Source of the DNA: an uncultured Prevotella sp.
GTDB taxonomy: Bacteria > Bacteroidota > Bacteroidia > Bacteroidales > Bacteroidaceae
Reading direction: 5' to 3'
Length of the DNA stretch: 54,264 nt
Assembly (NCBI GenBank): GCA_900544825.1
Contig: UQWP01000012.1
Span: 1 to 54,264 of the forward strand
In this document: positions 1-7,825 of the stretch, one piece after another
How positions within the stretch are numbered: position 1 is the stretch's first letter
How the letters are laid out: every line of letters starts with the position of its first letter
Position numbers and translations under genes: made by a program
Notes under the pieces: generated by a model
The model's input: only the letters and a program-made list of their open reading frames with translations
Told to the model about the DNA's origin: nothing
Databases searched by the model: none

Positions 1-8
1 CATGAAAA

Positions 9-45
9 TAGGAGATAAACACCTATGATTAGTGTTTACCTCCTA
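9..45 (-). terminator. Probable terminator hairpin after the leftward GH43 gene
   Basis: TAGGAG (9-14) and TAAACAC (16-22) pair with GTGTTTA (32-38) and CTCCTA (40-45), with one A/C mismatch and a 9-nt loop. It lies 30 bases beyond the GH43 stop on the minus strand. The T run after it on that strand is short, so termination is inferred from position and stem strength. Confidence 0.55.
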
Positions 46-74
46 CTCGATTATGTATATCTTGTAATATGATT

Positions 75-1745
75 CTATTCCTTGTTGGAAGAAGCATAGA
101 GGCCGATGCAGGCTCCGATAAAGCCACCGCTCTTCTGGGTGCTCAGGTTAGAGGCATCCACGCCCTTGGCAAGAAGCTGCCAGTCACCGCCTTCCTCGGC
201 ATAATAGAAATCATAATATCTGTCATGACCTTCCACCTTCAGCTTCAGCTTGCCAGCCTTGATAGGGGCTGAGGCGATGGTGACGTTGTTCTTCTCGGCA
301 CGGGTCAGGGTCAGCATCAGCTTGCCCTTCTTCATGGTCTTGCCCAACACGAAGTTGTGATCTTCCTTCTGCAGGAGAGCAATGCCGGCAATCTCCTTGT
401 CGTTGCGAGGAGTGAAGTTGATCTCTGTCTCGGCTGTGAAGGTGCCGTGCTGCTGACGTGCCCAGATGGCTGACATCGGTTCACGCTTGTAGATGTTGCC
501 CGGCAGGAGATTCATGTTCAGCGCATCGTTCTCCACCTTGTAGCAATCCACGAAGTCGCGGAGGAACATCCAGCGTGGGTTCAGATCCTTCAGTCCGGCT
601 CCGTTGTCTGCCGCATCGAAGTTATCCACGTACGAGAAGTTGCCCGAGAATTCATTCTTTTCTGCTGGTTTCAGACCAGCCTTCTCGCCTACTGTAGAGA
701 TAGGAGTATTCTTGGCAAGAATCTCTGGCCATCCATCCTTCCAGGTTACCGGCAGGAGATAGGTGTCGCGGCCTGTATTGTACATATCCTCCTCGTAAGG
801 GCGGCAAGCCAGGAATACTGCCCACCAGTTGCCCTTGCCATCTTCTACGATGTCGGCATGACCGGCACTGGATACCGGGTCCTTGCGGTTAGGATCCAAG
901 CCTGTGCGCTGGGTGAGGATAGGGTTGTTTGGGCATTCCTCCCATGGACCCATCGGATTCTTGGCACGCAGGATTACCTCGCTGTGCCAGCCGCCTGTAC
1001 CACCCTCGGCACACATCAGATAATAGAACTTGCCCTTCTTGAAGAGATGAGGGCCCTCAATCCAGATAGGACGAGCCTCTACATGGGTTCCGCCACGGAG
1101 AATCTCCTTGAAATCGCCCTTGATGCTGTCGCCCTTCACATCGAATTCGAAGCAGCGGATGGCACGCTGACCCTCGTAGTCGGCACCGCCAACCACCGGA
1201 CCATTGTGAACGATGTAACCCTTGCCGTTGTCATCGAAGAAGAAGCTAGGGTCGATGCCGTCTATCTTTCTCAGATAGATAGGTTCGCTCCATCCCTTGG
1301 ATGGGTCCTTGGATTTCACGAAGAAGTTGCCAGCACCCACGTTGGTGGTGATCATATAGAAGGTCTTGTTCTTCTTGTTATAGCTGATGGCTGGTGCGAA
1401 GATGCCGCCCGAAACGTGCTGGCCCTTCAGAGGCACCTGCGATTGACGGGTGAGCACATGTCCGGCAGGAGTCCAGTTTACCAGGTCCTTGCTTGTACTC
1501 AGGGGCACACCCGGGAAGAAGGTAAACGATGAGTTCACCAGATAGTAGGTGTCGCCTACACGGCACATGGACGGGTCGGGATAGAAGCCCGCCAGTACAG
1601 GGTTGTAATACTGATGCGTCTTGTCGATGCTCACATTGAAACGGGCATCGTTACCGGCATACTTGAAGTAGCTGAACTGTGCAGTCTGAGCCTGTGCTGC
1701 AGCGGCGAGCATCAGGGAGAGGGATAAGGTTGCTAATTTCTTCAT
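75..1745 (-). CDS. Secreted GH43 xylosidase/arabinofuranosidase with C-terminal beta-sandwich
   Basis: 556 aa. The first ~20 residues (MKKLATLSLSLMLAAAAQAQ) are a signal peptide, so the enzyme is exported. A GH43 five-bladed propeller follows: candidate catalytic base D57 in YPDPS, modulator D165 in GIDPS, acid E230 in WIEGPHL. Residues from about 365 on form a concanavalin-like C-terminal domain of the type found in GH43 beta-xylosidases. The family removes xylose or arabinose from xylan oligosaccharides; which of the two cannot be read from the sequence. It lies downstream of the HTCS in the same direction but has its own promoter, so it is probably a regulon member rather than a read-through gene. 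Subfamily (12-like) is a guess. Confidence 0.88.
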   Translation of the reverse strand: MKKLATLSLSLMLAAAAQAQTAQFSYFKYAGNDARFNVSIDKTHQYYNPVLAGFYPDPSMCRVGDTYYLVNSSFTFFPGVPLSTSKDLVNWTPAGHVLTRQSQVPLKGQHVSGGIFAPAISYNKKNKTFYMITTNVGAGNFFVKSKDPSKGWSEPIYLRKIDGIDPSFFFDDNGKGYIVHNGPVVGGADYEGQRAIRCFEFDVKGDSIKGDFKEILRGGTHVEARPIWIEGPHLFKKGKFYYLMCAEGGTGGWHSEVILRAKNPMGPWEECPNNPILTQRTGLDPNRKDPVSSAGHADIVEDGKGNWWAVFLACRPYEEDMYNTGRDTYLLPVTWKDGWPEILAKNTPISTVGEKAGLKPAEKNEFSGNFSYVDNFDAADNGAGLKDLNPRWMFLRDFVDCYKVENDALNMNLLPGNIYKREPMSAIWARQQHGTFTAETEINFTPRNDKEIAGIALLQKEDHNFVLGKTMKKGKLMLTLTRAEKNNVTIASAPIKAGKLKLKVEGHDRYYDFYYAEEGGDWQLLAKGVDASNLSTQKSGGFIGACIGLYASSNKE

Positions 1746-1779
1746 TTTATCTTTTTGTTATTGTTTGGAAATTCTGCTG

Positions 1780-1787
1780 CAAAGTTA
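1780..1787 (-). promoter_or_regulatory. -7 promoter element of the leftward GH43 gene
   Basis: On the minus strand this reads TAACTTTG followed by CAGC, matching the Bacteroidota TAnnTTTG element. It lies 35 bases upstream of the GH43 start codon. No clear -33 TTTG is seen. Confidence 0.65.
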
Positions 1788-1827
1788 CCTCTTTCCCTGA
1801 TAATATGCCTTTTGCTGTGTAACCAAG

Positions 1828-1846
1828 ACTTTGCGCCACGTTTCAT
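1828..1846 (-). promoter_or_regulatory. Candidate HTCS operator upstream of GH43
   Basis: On the minus strand it reads ATGAAACGTGGCGCAAAGT. A copy with one base changed occurs upstream of the GH5 gene (6087-6105), on the other side of the HTCS, and a looser one lies before SusC1 (7664-7676). The site is 40 bases upstream of the -7 element. Binding by the neighbouring HTCS is inferred from this distribution only. Confidence 0.5.
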
Positions 1847-1887
1847 GGCGCCCGGATTTGTTACAGATTCTTTTCTATTTTGTTCAC

Positions 1888-4800
1888 TTAGTCGTTCTGC
1901 GCATTGTTCATATACTCACGAGGCGAGCAGCCATAGAGGTTCTTGAACATGGTGCTGAAGCTTGCCGCATTGGAGAATCCGCAGGTGTACATCACTTCGG
2001 TGATGCTCTGCTTTCCCTCCTTCAGCAGCTTGGCAGCCTGCTGCAATCGGATGTTGCGGATGAAGCTGTGCGGAGTCTGGTTGGTCAGCTCCTTCATCTT
2101 GCGGTGCAGGTGAACTCGGGAGATGCCCACCTTCTGTGCGATGCTGTCCACGCTGAGGTCGGAATCGCCCAGGTTCTCATTGATGACATTCATCACGCGC
2201 TGCATCAGGTTGTCGTCAGGGGTCAGCATCTCCTTCTGTTCTACCTTGTGTTCCTGGCTTTCGTTGCCTGAGAACTTATTGCGCAGGGTGCGTCGTATGG
2301 TGAGGAGATTGATGATGGTGCGTCGCAGGATATCCATATTGAATGGTTTCAGGATATAGGCATCGGCACCCGTCTCCAGACCTTCCAGCTGGTCTTCCTC
2401 ACGGCTCTTGGCTGTGAGCAGAATGATCGGCACATCATTGGTGTTGATGTTTGTCTTGAGCTTTGTACAGAGGGTGTTTCCATCCATCTCCGGCATCATG
2501 ATGTCGCTGATGATGAGGTCTGGTTTCTTCTTCAGGATTTCAGAGAGCGCCACTTTGCCGTTCGGGTATGTGCGTACTTTGAAGTCGTCGGAGAGTTGGG
2601 TCTTGAGATATTCCTGGATATCCTCTTCATCCTCCACGATCACGATTTCCGACTTGGTTCCCTTGTTGGTCTGCAGACTGGCAGCAGGAGCATTGTTGAA
2701 ATCATTCTCTGTTTCCATCTCCTCCTGTTCCATCTGCTGAATGTTGGCGAGTTCCTGTGTCTGCTCTTCCTCCACCTTCTGCTCTTCCACGATTTCCTCC
2801 GGTTTCAGATGATCCTTGCCCAGTGGGATGCGGATGAGGAATTCGCTTCCGTGATCAAACTTGCTTCCCTTCTCGCCCTCGTTGTTGCGGGCAGAGATGC
2901 TGCCATAGTGCAGCTCTACGAGCGATCGGGTAAGGTCGAGTCCGATGCCGGTACCGATATTGCGGTCGTTAGGGTCGGAAGCACTCTGGTAGAAGCGCTG
3001 GAAGATGGTTTCCAGCTTGTCCTTCGGGATGCCGATGCCGCTATCTTTCACGCTGATGTAGGCATGGTGCCCGGTATGGGTGAGCGAGAGCAGCACATGT
3101 CCGCCTGAAGGGGTAAACTTGAAGGCGTTGGAAAGGATATTGGTAATCACCTTGTCGAAGTTGTTGCGGTCTATCCATACAGGCAGGGTCTCGGCATCGT
3201 GCTGATACTCGAAGTCAATGTTCTTGGTCATCGCCTGCTGTCTGAAGAGTTCGTAGCCCTCGTTGACGAAAGCCACCATATCTGTTTCGCACATGTGCAT
3301 CACCATCTGTCCCTTGTCTATCTTGCGGAGGTCCATCATCTGGTTGATGAGGTGGAGGATACGCTCCGAGTTCTTCCGGATAATCTCGTAGATGCCCTGT
3401 CGGTGAGGCTCCTTGTCTTCCTTGATGAGGGAGAGCAGAGGGGTGATGATGAGGGTAAGCGGCGTGCGGATTTCATGACTGATGTTCATGAAGAACTTGA
3501 TCTTCGCCTCGCCCATCTCTTCGGCGTGGATGTGCTGCTGCAGGGTAAGACGGTCTTCCTTCTGGCGCTTGCGGTGGCGCAGATAAAGCATCAACAGTCC
3601 GATGAGGATGAGCAGATAGACGAGTTTCGCCCAGATGCTGGCATACCAGGCAGGATGCACGATGATGGTGAATTCCTTGACCGGTGTTTCGTATCCATTG
3701 CAGACTGCCTTGATGCGGAATTTGTAATTGCCGGGAGAAAGATGGGTGAATGCCAGCTCGTTCTGTCCAAAAGGAGCCGTGCGCCATTCCTCGCCGTTGA
3801 TGCTGTAGGCATAGGAAATCTGCTCCATATTATTATAGGTAAGTGTGGAGAGCTGGATGGTAAACGAGTTGTCCTCGTGCGAGAGATTGAATTCCCGGCT
3901 GTTTACTACCCAATCTTCTGTGATGGTATAGAAGCCTGATTCTGATTTCGGAGTTACGTGCTTGTTGCCGATGATGATACCCGACAATACCACGTTGGCT
4001 TTCCATGGATGCTGCTTCACCTTGTCGGCGTGGAACCAGTTGATTCCGCCGGTTCCGCCCATCAGGATGATCTTTCCGTCCCACATGGTACAGGTAGCTC
4101 CATCACCAAACTCATTGCTCTGCAGTCCGTTTTCGGCAAAGTACTTGGTGATGTTGCCGGTCTTGGCAGTCAGTTTGTTCAATCCGAAATTACTTCCAAT
4201 CCAGATGTTTCCCCTGTAATCTTCGGTGAGGCTGGATACGCAGTTGTCGGTGAGTCCTTCGGCGGTGGTGTAGATCTTCGGCTGGATGCCTTTTCTGAAA
4301 TCGTAGCACAAGGCGCCGTCTTCAGTTCCAAGCCAAACCTGGTTCTTGCTATCTACGAAGACACTGTGGGAGAAACAGTTCTTGTTCAGACAGTTGATGC
4401 CCCTGAAGGTAGAGATCCAGCTGTTGTTTCTGAGGTCGAGACATGCCAGTCCGACGGAGGTAGCTACGAAAACCTGCTTGCCGTCTCGTGAGAAGCTCAG
4501 CTTGATGATGTAATCGTTGGGCAGGCTGTTGACCTTGATATTGTTGTCGGATCCATACTTTGCCTTGTAGTTCCTGGTGCTTCCATCCCTGTTCAGGCAG
4601 AAGATACCGGCTCCCATGGTACCAATCCAGATATTGCCTTGAGGGTCGCATTTGATATCGAAGATACCCATCGATTTGCTGATACCCAGATCTACTGGGT
4701 GGTAATTGCCAGCCGCATCGAGGAATCCCAAGCCATCGGTGTAGGTTCCCACCCATGTGCGCCCCTGCTTGTCTTTGCAGAGAGCCAGGATGGTGGCATT

Positions 4801-5952
4801 TCCCAGGAGATGTTTCTTTACCTGGCGTGTTTCTATATCAAATAGGTAGAGTCCGTCCTTGTCGGTTCCTACCCACACCTCGTTGCCCTGGTGGACGCAG
4901 AGGCTGCTGACACTGTTTTCGCCAATCACATTGCGGTCGCCCAATCGGGGACCCATATAGTTGAAGTCGTTCTGCAGGAATCCCTGCATGAAAACGCCTT
5001 TCTGCAGCATGCTTATCCAGATGTTTCCCTGCTTGTCTTCCAGGATGCTGGTAACCTTGCTCTTGGCGAGGTTGATGAGTCGGCTGAAGAGTGGATTTTC
5101 CTGTGTGAGTCCGGTGCGTGGATCATATACAGAGATGCCCAGTCCATCGCTTCCTATGAAGAGGCGGCCGTTTCTGCTGATGTAGATATCATCTATAGGC
5201 AGGTTTCCGATAGATGGAATCCTGCTGAAAGTCCGGGTTCCGGATTTGAGGATATAGACACCTGCGTTGCGTGTGGCAAGATAGATGTTGCCCAGCCTGT
5301 CTTGCTGGATATCCTGCGCAGTCAGTCCTTCCGTGCCGGGGAAATTAGAGGTGACTTTGCCGTTAGCTTCTCTTCTGTGGAGTTTTCCGTCTTCTCCTAC
5401 AATCCAGAGTCTTCCCCATTTATCTTCCAGCATCCGTCGGATATACTTCAGCTTTTCCACCTTACCCTTCAGGGTATGGCATTCTCCGGCATCCTTCTTG
5501 AGGAGCATGATGCCGTAACCGGAAGTGCCGATGAGGACATCCTTGTTGCGCAGGGGATAGATCTGGGTAACGTATGTGCGGAGTTCCTTGTTCCTGGAAT
5601 CAAGCATCGGGATAGACTGGAACTGGCAACCGTCATATTTCTGCAGTGAGTTGTTGGTGCCCACCAGCAACTGTCCGTTGGCTCTTTGCTCAATGCAGTT
5701 GATGTAGTTGCTGCTGAGGCCAGGAATCTCCGCACTGTTCTTTTTCAGCACGGTGAAGTTATAGCCATCGTAGGTGTTCAAGCCGTTACGGGTGGCTATC
5801 CAGATGAAGCCATTCGAGTCCTGGAACACCTGTGTGGCGAGGTTGCTCGAAAGCTGGTTGTCTGTGTTGAATAGTTTGCCGTTCTGTGCCCATGCGAGGG
5901 TAGAGAAGAAGCATACTAAAATCAATATTCCGAATTTTAGTCTAGATATCAT
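1888..5952 (-). CDS. Hybrid two-component system regulator (HTCS) of the xylan PUL
   Basis: 1354 aa, one-polypeptide sensor and regulator. In order: signal peptide (1-22), a long periplasmic part made of two-component-regulator propeller repeats (repeated GNIWIG/GRLWI-type blades) to about residue 680, a Y_Y_Y domain, one membrane helix (about 774-793), a histidine kinase with H826 in SHEIRTPL and the N/G boxes of an HATPase, a receiver domain with phospho-acceptor D1150 in SDIMMPEMDG, and an AraC-type helix-turn-helix pair in the last ~100 residues. HTCS proteins bind oligosaccharides in the periplasm and activate their own PUL; here xylan oligosaccharides are the likely signal because of the neighbours. 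It is transcribed divergently from GH5 and SusC1. Confidence 0.97.
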   Translation of the reverse strand: MISRLKFGILILVCFFSTLAWAQNGKLFNTDNQLSSNLATQVFQDSNGFIWIATRNGLNTYDGYNFTVLKKNSAEIPGLSSNYINCIEQRANGQLLVGTNNSLQKYDGCQFQSIPMLDSRNKELRTYVTQIYPLRNKDVLIGTSGYGIMLLKKDAGECHTLKGKVEKLKYIRRMLEDKWGRLWIVGEDGKLHRREANGKVTSNFPGTEGLTAQDIQQDRLGNIYLATRNAGVYILKSGTRTFSRIPSIGNLPIDDIYISRNGRLFIGSDGLGISVYDPRTGLTQENPLFSRLINLAKSKVTSILEDKQGNIWISMLQKGVFMQGFLQNDFNYMGPRLGDRNVIGENSVSSLCVHQGNEVWVGTDKDGLYLFDIETRQVKKHLLGNATILALCKDKQGRTWVGTYTDGLGFLDAAGNYHPVDLGISKSMGIFDIKCDPQGNIWIGTMGAGIFCLNRDGSTRNYKAKYGSDNNIKVNSLPNDYIIKLSFSRDGKQVFVATSVGLACLDLRNNSWISTFRGINCLNKNCFSHSVFVDSKNQVWLGTEDGALCYDFRKGIQPKIYTTAEGLTDNCVSSLTEDYRGNIWIGSNFGLNKLTAKTGNITKYFAENGLQSNEFGDGATCTMWDGKIILMGGTGGINWFHADKVKQHPWKANVVLSGIIIGNKHVTPKSESGFYTITEDWVVNSREFNLSHEDNSFTIQLSTLTYNNMEQISYAYSINGEEWRTAPFGQNELAFTHLSPGNYKFRIKAVCNGYETPVKEFTIIVHPAWYASIWAKLVYLLILIGLLMLYLRHRKRQKEDRLTLQQHIHAEEMGEAKIKFFMNISHEIRTPLTLIITPLLSLIKEDKEPHRQGIYEIIRKNSERILHLINQMMDLRKIDKGQMVMHMCETDMVAFVNEGYELFRQQAMTKNIDFEYQHDAETLPVWIDRNNFDKVITNILSNAFKFTPSGGHVLLSLTHTGHHAYISVKDSGIGIPKDKLETIFQRFYQSASDPNDRNIGTGIGLDLTRSLVELHYGSISARNNEGEKGSKFDHGSEFLIRIPLGKDHLKPEEIVEEQKVEEEQTQELANIQQMEQEEMETENDFNNAPAASLQTNKGTKSEIVIVEDEEDIQEYLKTQLSDDFKVRTYPNGKVALSEILKKKPDLIISDIMMPEMDGNTLCTKLKTNINTNDVPIILLTAKSREEDQLEGLETGADAYILKPFNMDILRRTIINLLTIRRTLRNKFSGNESQEHKVEQKEMLTPDDNLMQRVMNVINENLGDSDLSVDSIAQKVGISRVHLHRKMKELTNQTPHSFIRNIRLQQAAKLLKEGKQSITEVMYTCGFSNAASFSTMFKNLYGCSPREYMNNAQND

Positions 5953-5989
5953 TTTATTTATTTTGTTTTGATAGGTTTATTATTTTTTG

Positions 5990-5997
5990 CAAAAATA
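5990..5997 (-). promoter_or_regulatory. -7 promoter element of the HTCS gene
   Basis: On the minus strand it reads TATTTTTG, 38 bases upstream of the HTCS start. Unlike the enzyme and transporter promoters it is not followed by CAGC. The 276-base divergent region 5953-6228 holds this element, the motif at 6087-6105 and the GH5 promoter. Confidence 0.5.
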
Positions 5998-6086
5998 CTC
6001 ATTTTTTGGGAAAAAACATCAGAAAAGGGAATGTTTTTGCTATAAAAACGGAATAAAACGCCATTTTTTGCGTGATATGTCTCAAA

Positions 6087-6105
6087 ATGTAACGTGGCGC
6101 AAAGT
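6087..6105 (+). promoter_or_regulatory. Candidate HTCS operator upstream of GH5
   Basis: Reads ATGTAACGTGGCGCAAAGT, 18 of 19 bases identical to the minus-strand site at 1828-1846. It lies 72 bases before the GH5 -7 element. Its place in the divergent region next to the HTCS gene fits an operator, but binding is inferred. Confidence 0.5.
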
Positions 6106-6177
6106 TTTTGAAACACACGCTTTGCTCTCTGCAAAGTATTGGTTACTCAGGCAAAAGTGCTATTTTATAAAAAGGAG

Positions 6178-6185
6178 TATCTTTG
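6178..6185 (+). promoter_or_regulatory. -7 promoter element of the GH5 gene
   Basis: TATCTTTG followed by CAGC, 43 bases before the chosen GH5 start. An in-frame ATG at 6139 lies upstream of this element and so would not be on the transcript. Confidence 0.65.
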
Positions 6186-6228
6186 CAGCGACAATCGAAA
6201 AATGATAAATCTAAAAAAAACTTATAAC

Positions 6229-7650
6229 ATGAATCAGAGAAAAATTGTTCTATCGCTCATCCTGGCGATGTTTTCCATGGTGGAAAATGCGGCAGATGTT
6301 GCCGATGAAAACACCAGCAGTCATCTTCCAGCACTGCATGTGGAAGGGAAGGACCTGAAGGATGCTGCCGGCAAGAAGGTGGTGCTGCATGGTGTGATGG
6401 ATACGCCCAACCGTTACTTCAACGGATGGAGATGGCAGCAGTGGAAGGCGGATTATTCGGAGGCTGATATCCAGCCTTGTCTGGAGTATTTCTCCAAAGA
6501 GTTTTCTGCCATTACCGATAAGGAGCAGGGAGCCTACTGCACCGTGTTCCGTCTGCACATGGATCCCTGCTGGACCAATGACCCGACGAAGAAGGCAGAG
6601 AGCGAGGCTGACATCTCGGCGTTCAGCATGGCTCGTTATCGCCTCTATCTCCAGAAGCTTTATATCCCTCTGATCAAGGATGCCATTGCTCATAGACTCT
6701 ACGTCATCGTTCGTCCGCCGGGTGTTTGCCCGCAGAACATCAGTGTAGGAGACAAGTATCAGCGTTATTTGAAAGCTGTGTGGAAAGCTTTTGCCGCCGA
6801 TGAATACATTCAGCAGAATTCGGGATTGATATCCATCGAACTTGCCAATGAACCCGTGAAAGTTCATCTTGCGGATGGAAAGGAATCTGATACAGCCCTC
6901 CGCGATTTCTTCCAACCCGTGGTAGATGAGATCAGAGCTGCCGGTTTCAAGGGCATCATCTGGGTGCCTGGTGCCGGATATCAGAGTCAGTATCAGAACT
7001 ATGAAAATTACCCGATCGTTGATAGCGAGGATAATTTTTCGTATGCGGTACATGTCTATTCCGGCTGGTATGGAGCGAGTGACAAGCAATGTGATCATGA
7101 GGCGTTTATCAGGCAGTTTCAGAAACAGGTGCCTATGGTGACCAGCAAACCGATTATGGTGACAGAGATAGACTGGAGTCCGGAAGATCCCGACAAGGCT
7201 AGCGAAGGTCACTACAATGAGTGGGGGCAGTGGACGCAGCCTAACCTGGGCAGTTGGGCAACAGCCTCTACCTCGAAATGGGGGCTCGCCTGGAAAGCGG
7301 TACACGATCATTTTGGCAATATCGGTATGACCCTGACTCATCCGCAAGAGTATTTTGATATAGATGAGTATCTGAAGAGTGGAAAGGTGGTGCCTGGTTT
7401 TCAGAATGCCAAGGCTCACGGGCTCTTTGAGGAATGCTGTGGTTATGCTTGTATGAACTGGTATCGGGAATGGTATCTGCAGCAAAATGCTACGGGTATT
7501 GAATCCATAGCCAATGGCGCAGACGTGAAATACACCTATTATTATAATATGCAAGGCCAAGAAGTGGACAAACCGCTAAAAGGTTTTTATATTATAAAAC
7601 AAGTGTTAAATGACGGAAAAGTCCGTTCACGAAAGGTTTGTTACAGATGA
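6229..7650 (+). CDS. Secreted GH5 glycanase, probably a xylanase
   Basis: 473 aa from the ATG at 6229, chosen because it opens a signal peptide (MNQRKIVLSLILAMFSM) and lies after the promoter. The body is a GH5 TIM barrel: acid/base E208 in the ANEP motif and nucleophile E313 in VTEIDW. GH5 covers many beta-glycanases; position beside SusC/D, GH10 and GH43 genes points to xylan or arabinoxylan, and a GH5_21-like assignment is possible but not shown. The last ~35 residues (MQGQEVD, KGFYII, DGKVRSRKV) look like the C-terminal sorting tails of Prevotella type IX secretion substrates, so surface delivery by that route is plausible. The gene has its own promoter and is followed by SusC1 on the same strand. 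Confidence 0.85.
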   Translation: MNQRKIVLSLILAMFSMVENAADVADENTSSHLPALHVEGKDLKDAAGKKVVLHGVMDTPNRYFNGWRWQQWKADYSEADIQPCLEYFSKEFSAITDKEQGAYCTVFRLHMDPCWTNDPTKKAESEADISAFSMARYRLYLQKLYIPLIKDAIAHRLYVIVRPPGVCPQNISVGDKYQRYLKAVWKAFAADEYIQQNSGLISIELANEPVKVHLADGKESDTALRDFFQPVVDEIRAAGFKGIIWVPGAGYQSQYQNYENYPIVDSEDNFSYAVHVYSGWYGASDKQCDHEAFIRQFQKQVPMVTSKPIMVTEIDWSPEDPDKASEGHYNEWGQWTQPNLGSWATASTSKWGLAWKAVHDHFGNIGMTLTHPQEYFDIDEYLKSGKVVPGFQNAKAHGLFEECCGYACMNWYREWYLQQNATGIESIANGADVKYTYYYNMQGQEVDKPLKGFYIIKQVLNDGKVRSRKVCYR

Positions 7651-7663
7651 CAAAGTATCTGAT

Positions 7664-7676
7664 ACATGTCGCAAAG
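7664..7676 (+). promoter_or_regulatory. Degenerate copy of the candidate HTCS operator before SusC1
   Basis: ACATGTCGCAAAG matches 11 of 13 bases of the core ACGTGGCGCAAAG seen at 6087-6105 and 1828-1846. It ends 20 bases before the SusC1 -7 element. A weaker partner, ACAGATGACAAAG at 7643-7655, lies exactly 21 bases upstream, as expected for tandem half-sites of an AraC-type protein. Confidence 0.35.
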
Positions 7677-7696
7677 GCACTTTATGGATAAAGACG

Positions 7697-7704
7697 TACC
7701 TTTG
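7697..7704 (+). promoter_or_regulatory. -7 promoter element of the SusC1 operon
   Basis: TACCTTTG followed by CAGC. No terminator is seen between here and 22921, so this promoter probably drives SusC1 through the CE6-CE1 esterase (about 15 kb). Confidence 0.65.
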
Positions 7705-7724
7705 CAGCCGTTAGAAGAATAACT

Positions 7725-7763
7725 GGCAATTGGAAATGGCAATTAGCAACAACAATTAGCAAT
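7725..7763 (+). repeat. Three tandem 13-nt repeats in the SusC1 leader
   Basis: GGCAATTGGAAAT (7725-7737), GGCAATTAGCAAC (7738-7750) and AACAATTAGCAAT (7751-7763) form an imprecise head-to-tail array in the untranslated leader, about 60 bases before the start codon. Function unknown. Confidence 0.6.
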
Positions 7764-7825
7764 AAACTCTAAAGAATTAAAACATAAATCAAAATGAATA
7801 GAACATGATTGAACAAGTGCTAACA

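Noticed and set aside
6250..7560. Long open frame of 436 codons on the minus strand, opposite GH5
   Set aside because: It lies wholly inside a GH5 gene with complete catalytic motifs, has no recognisable domain and no promoter; it is a shadow of the coding strand.
7725..7763. CRISPR-like repeats
   Set aside because: Units are 13 nt, contiguous, with no spacers; no cas genes in the window.
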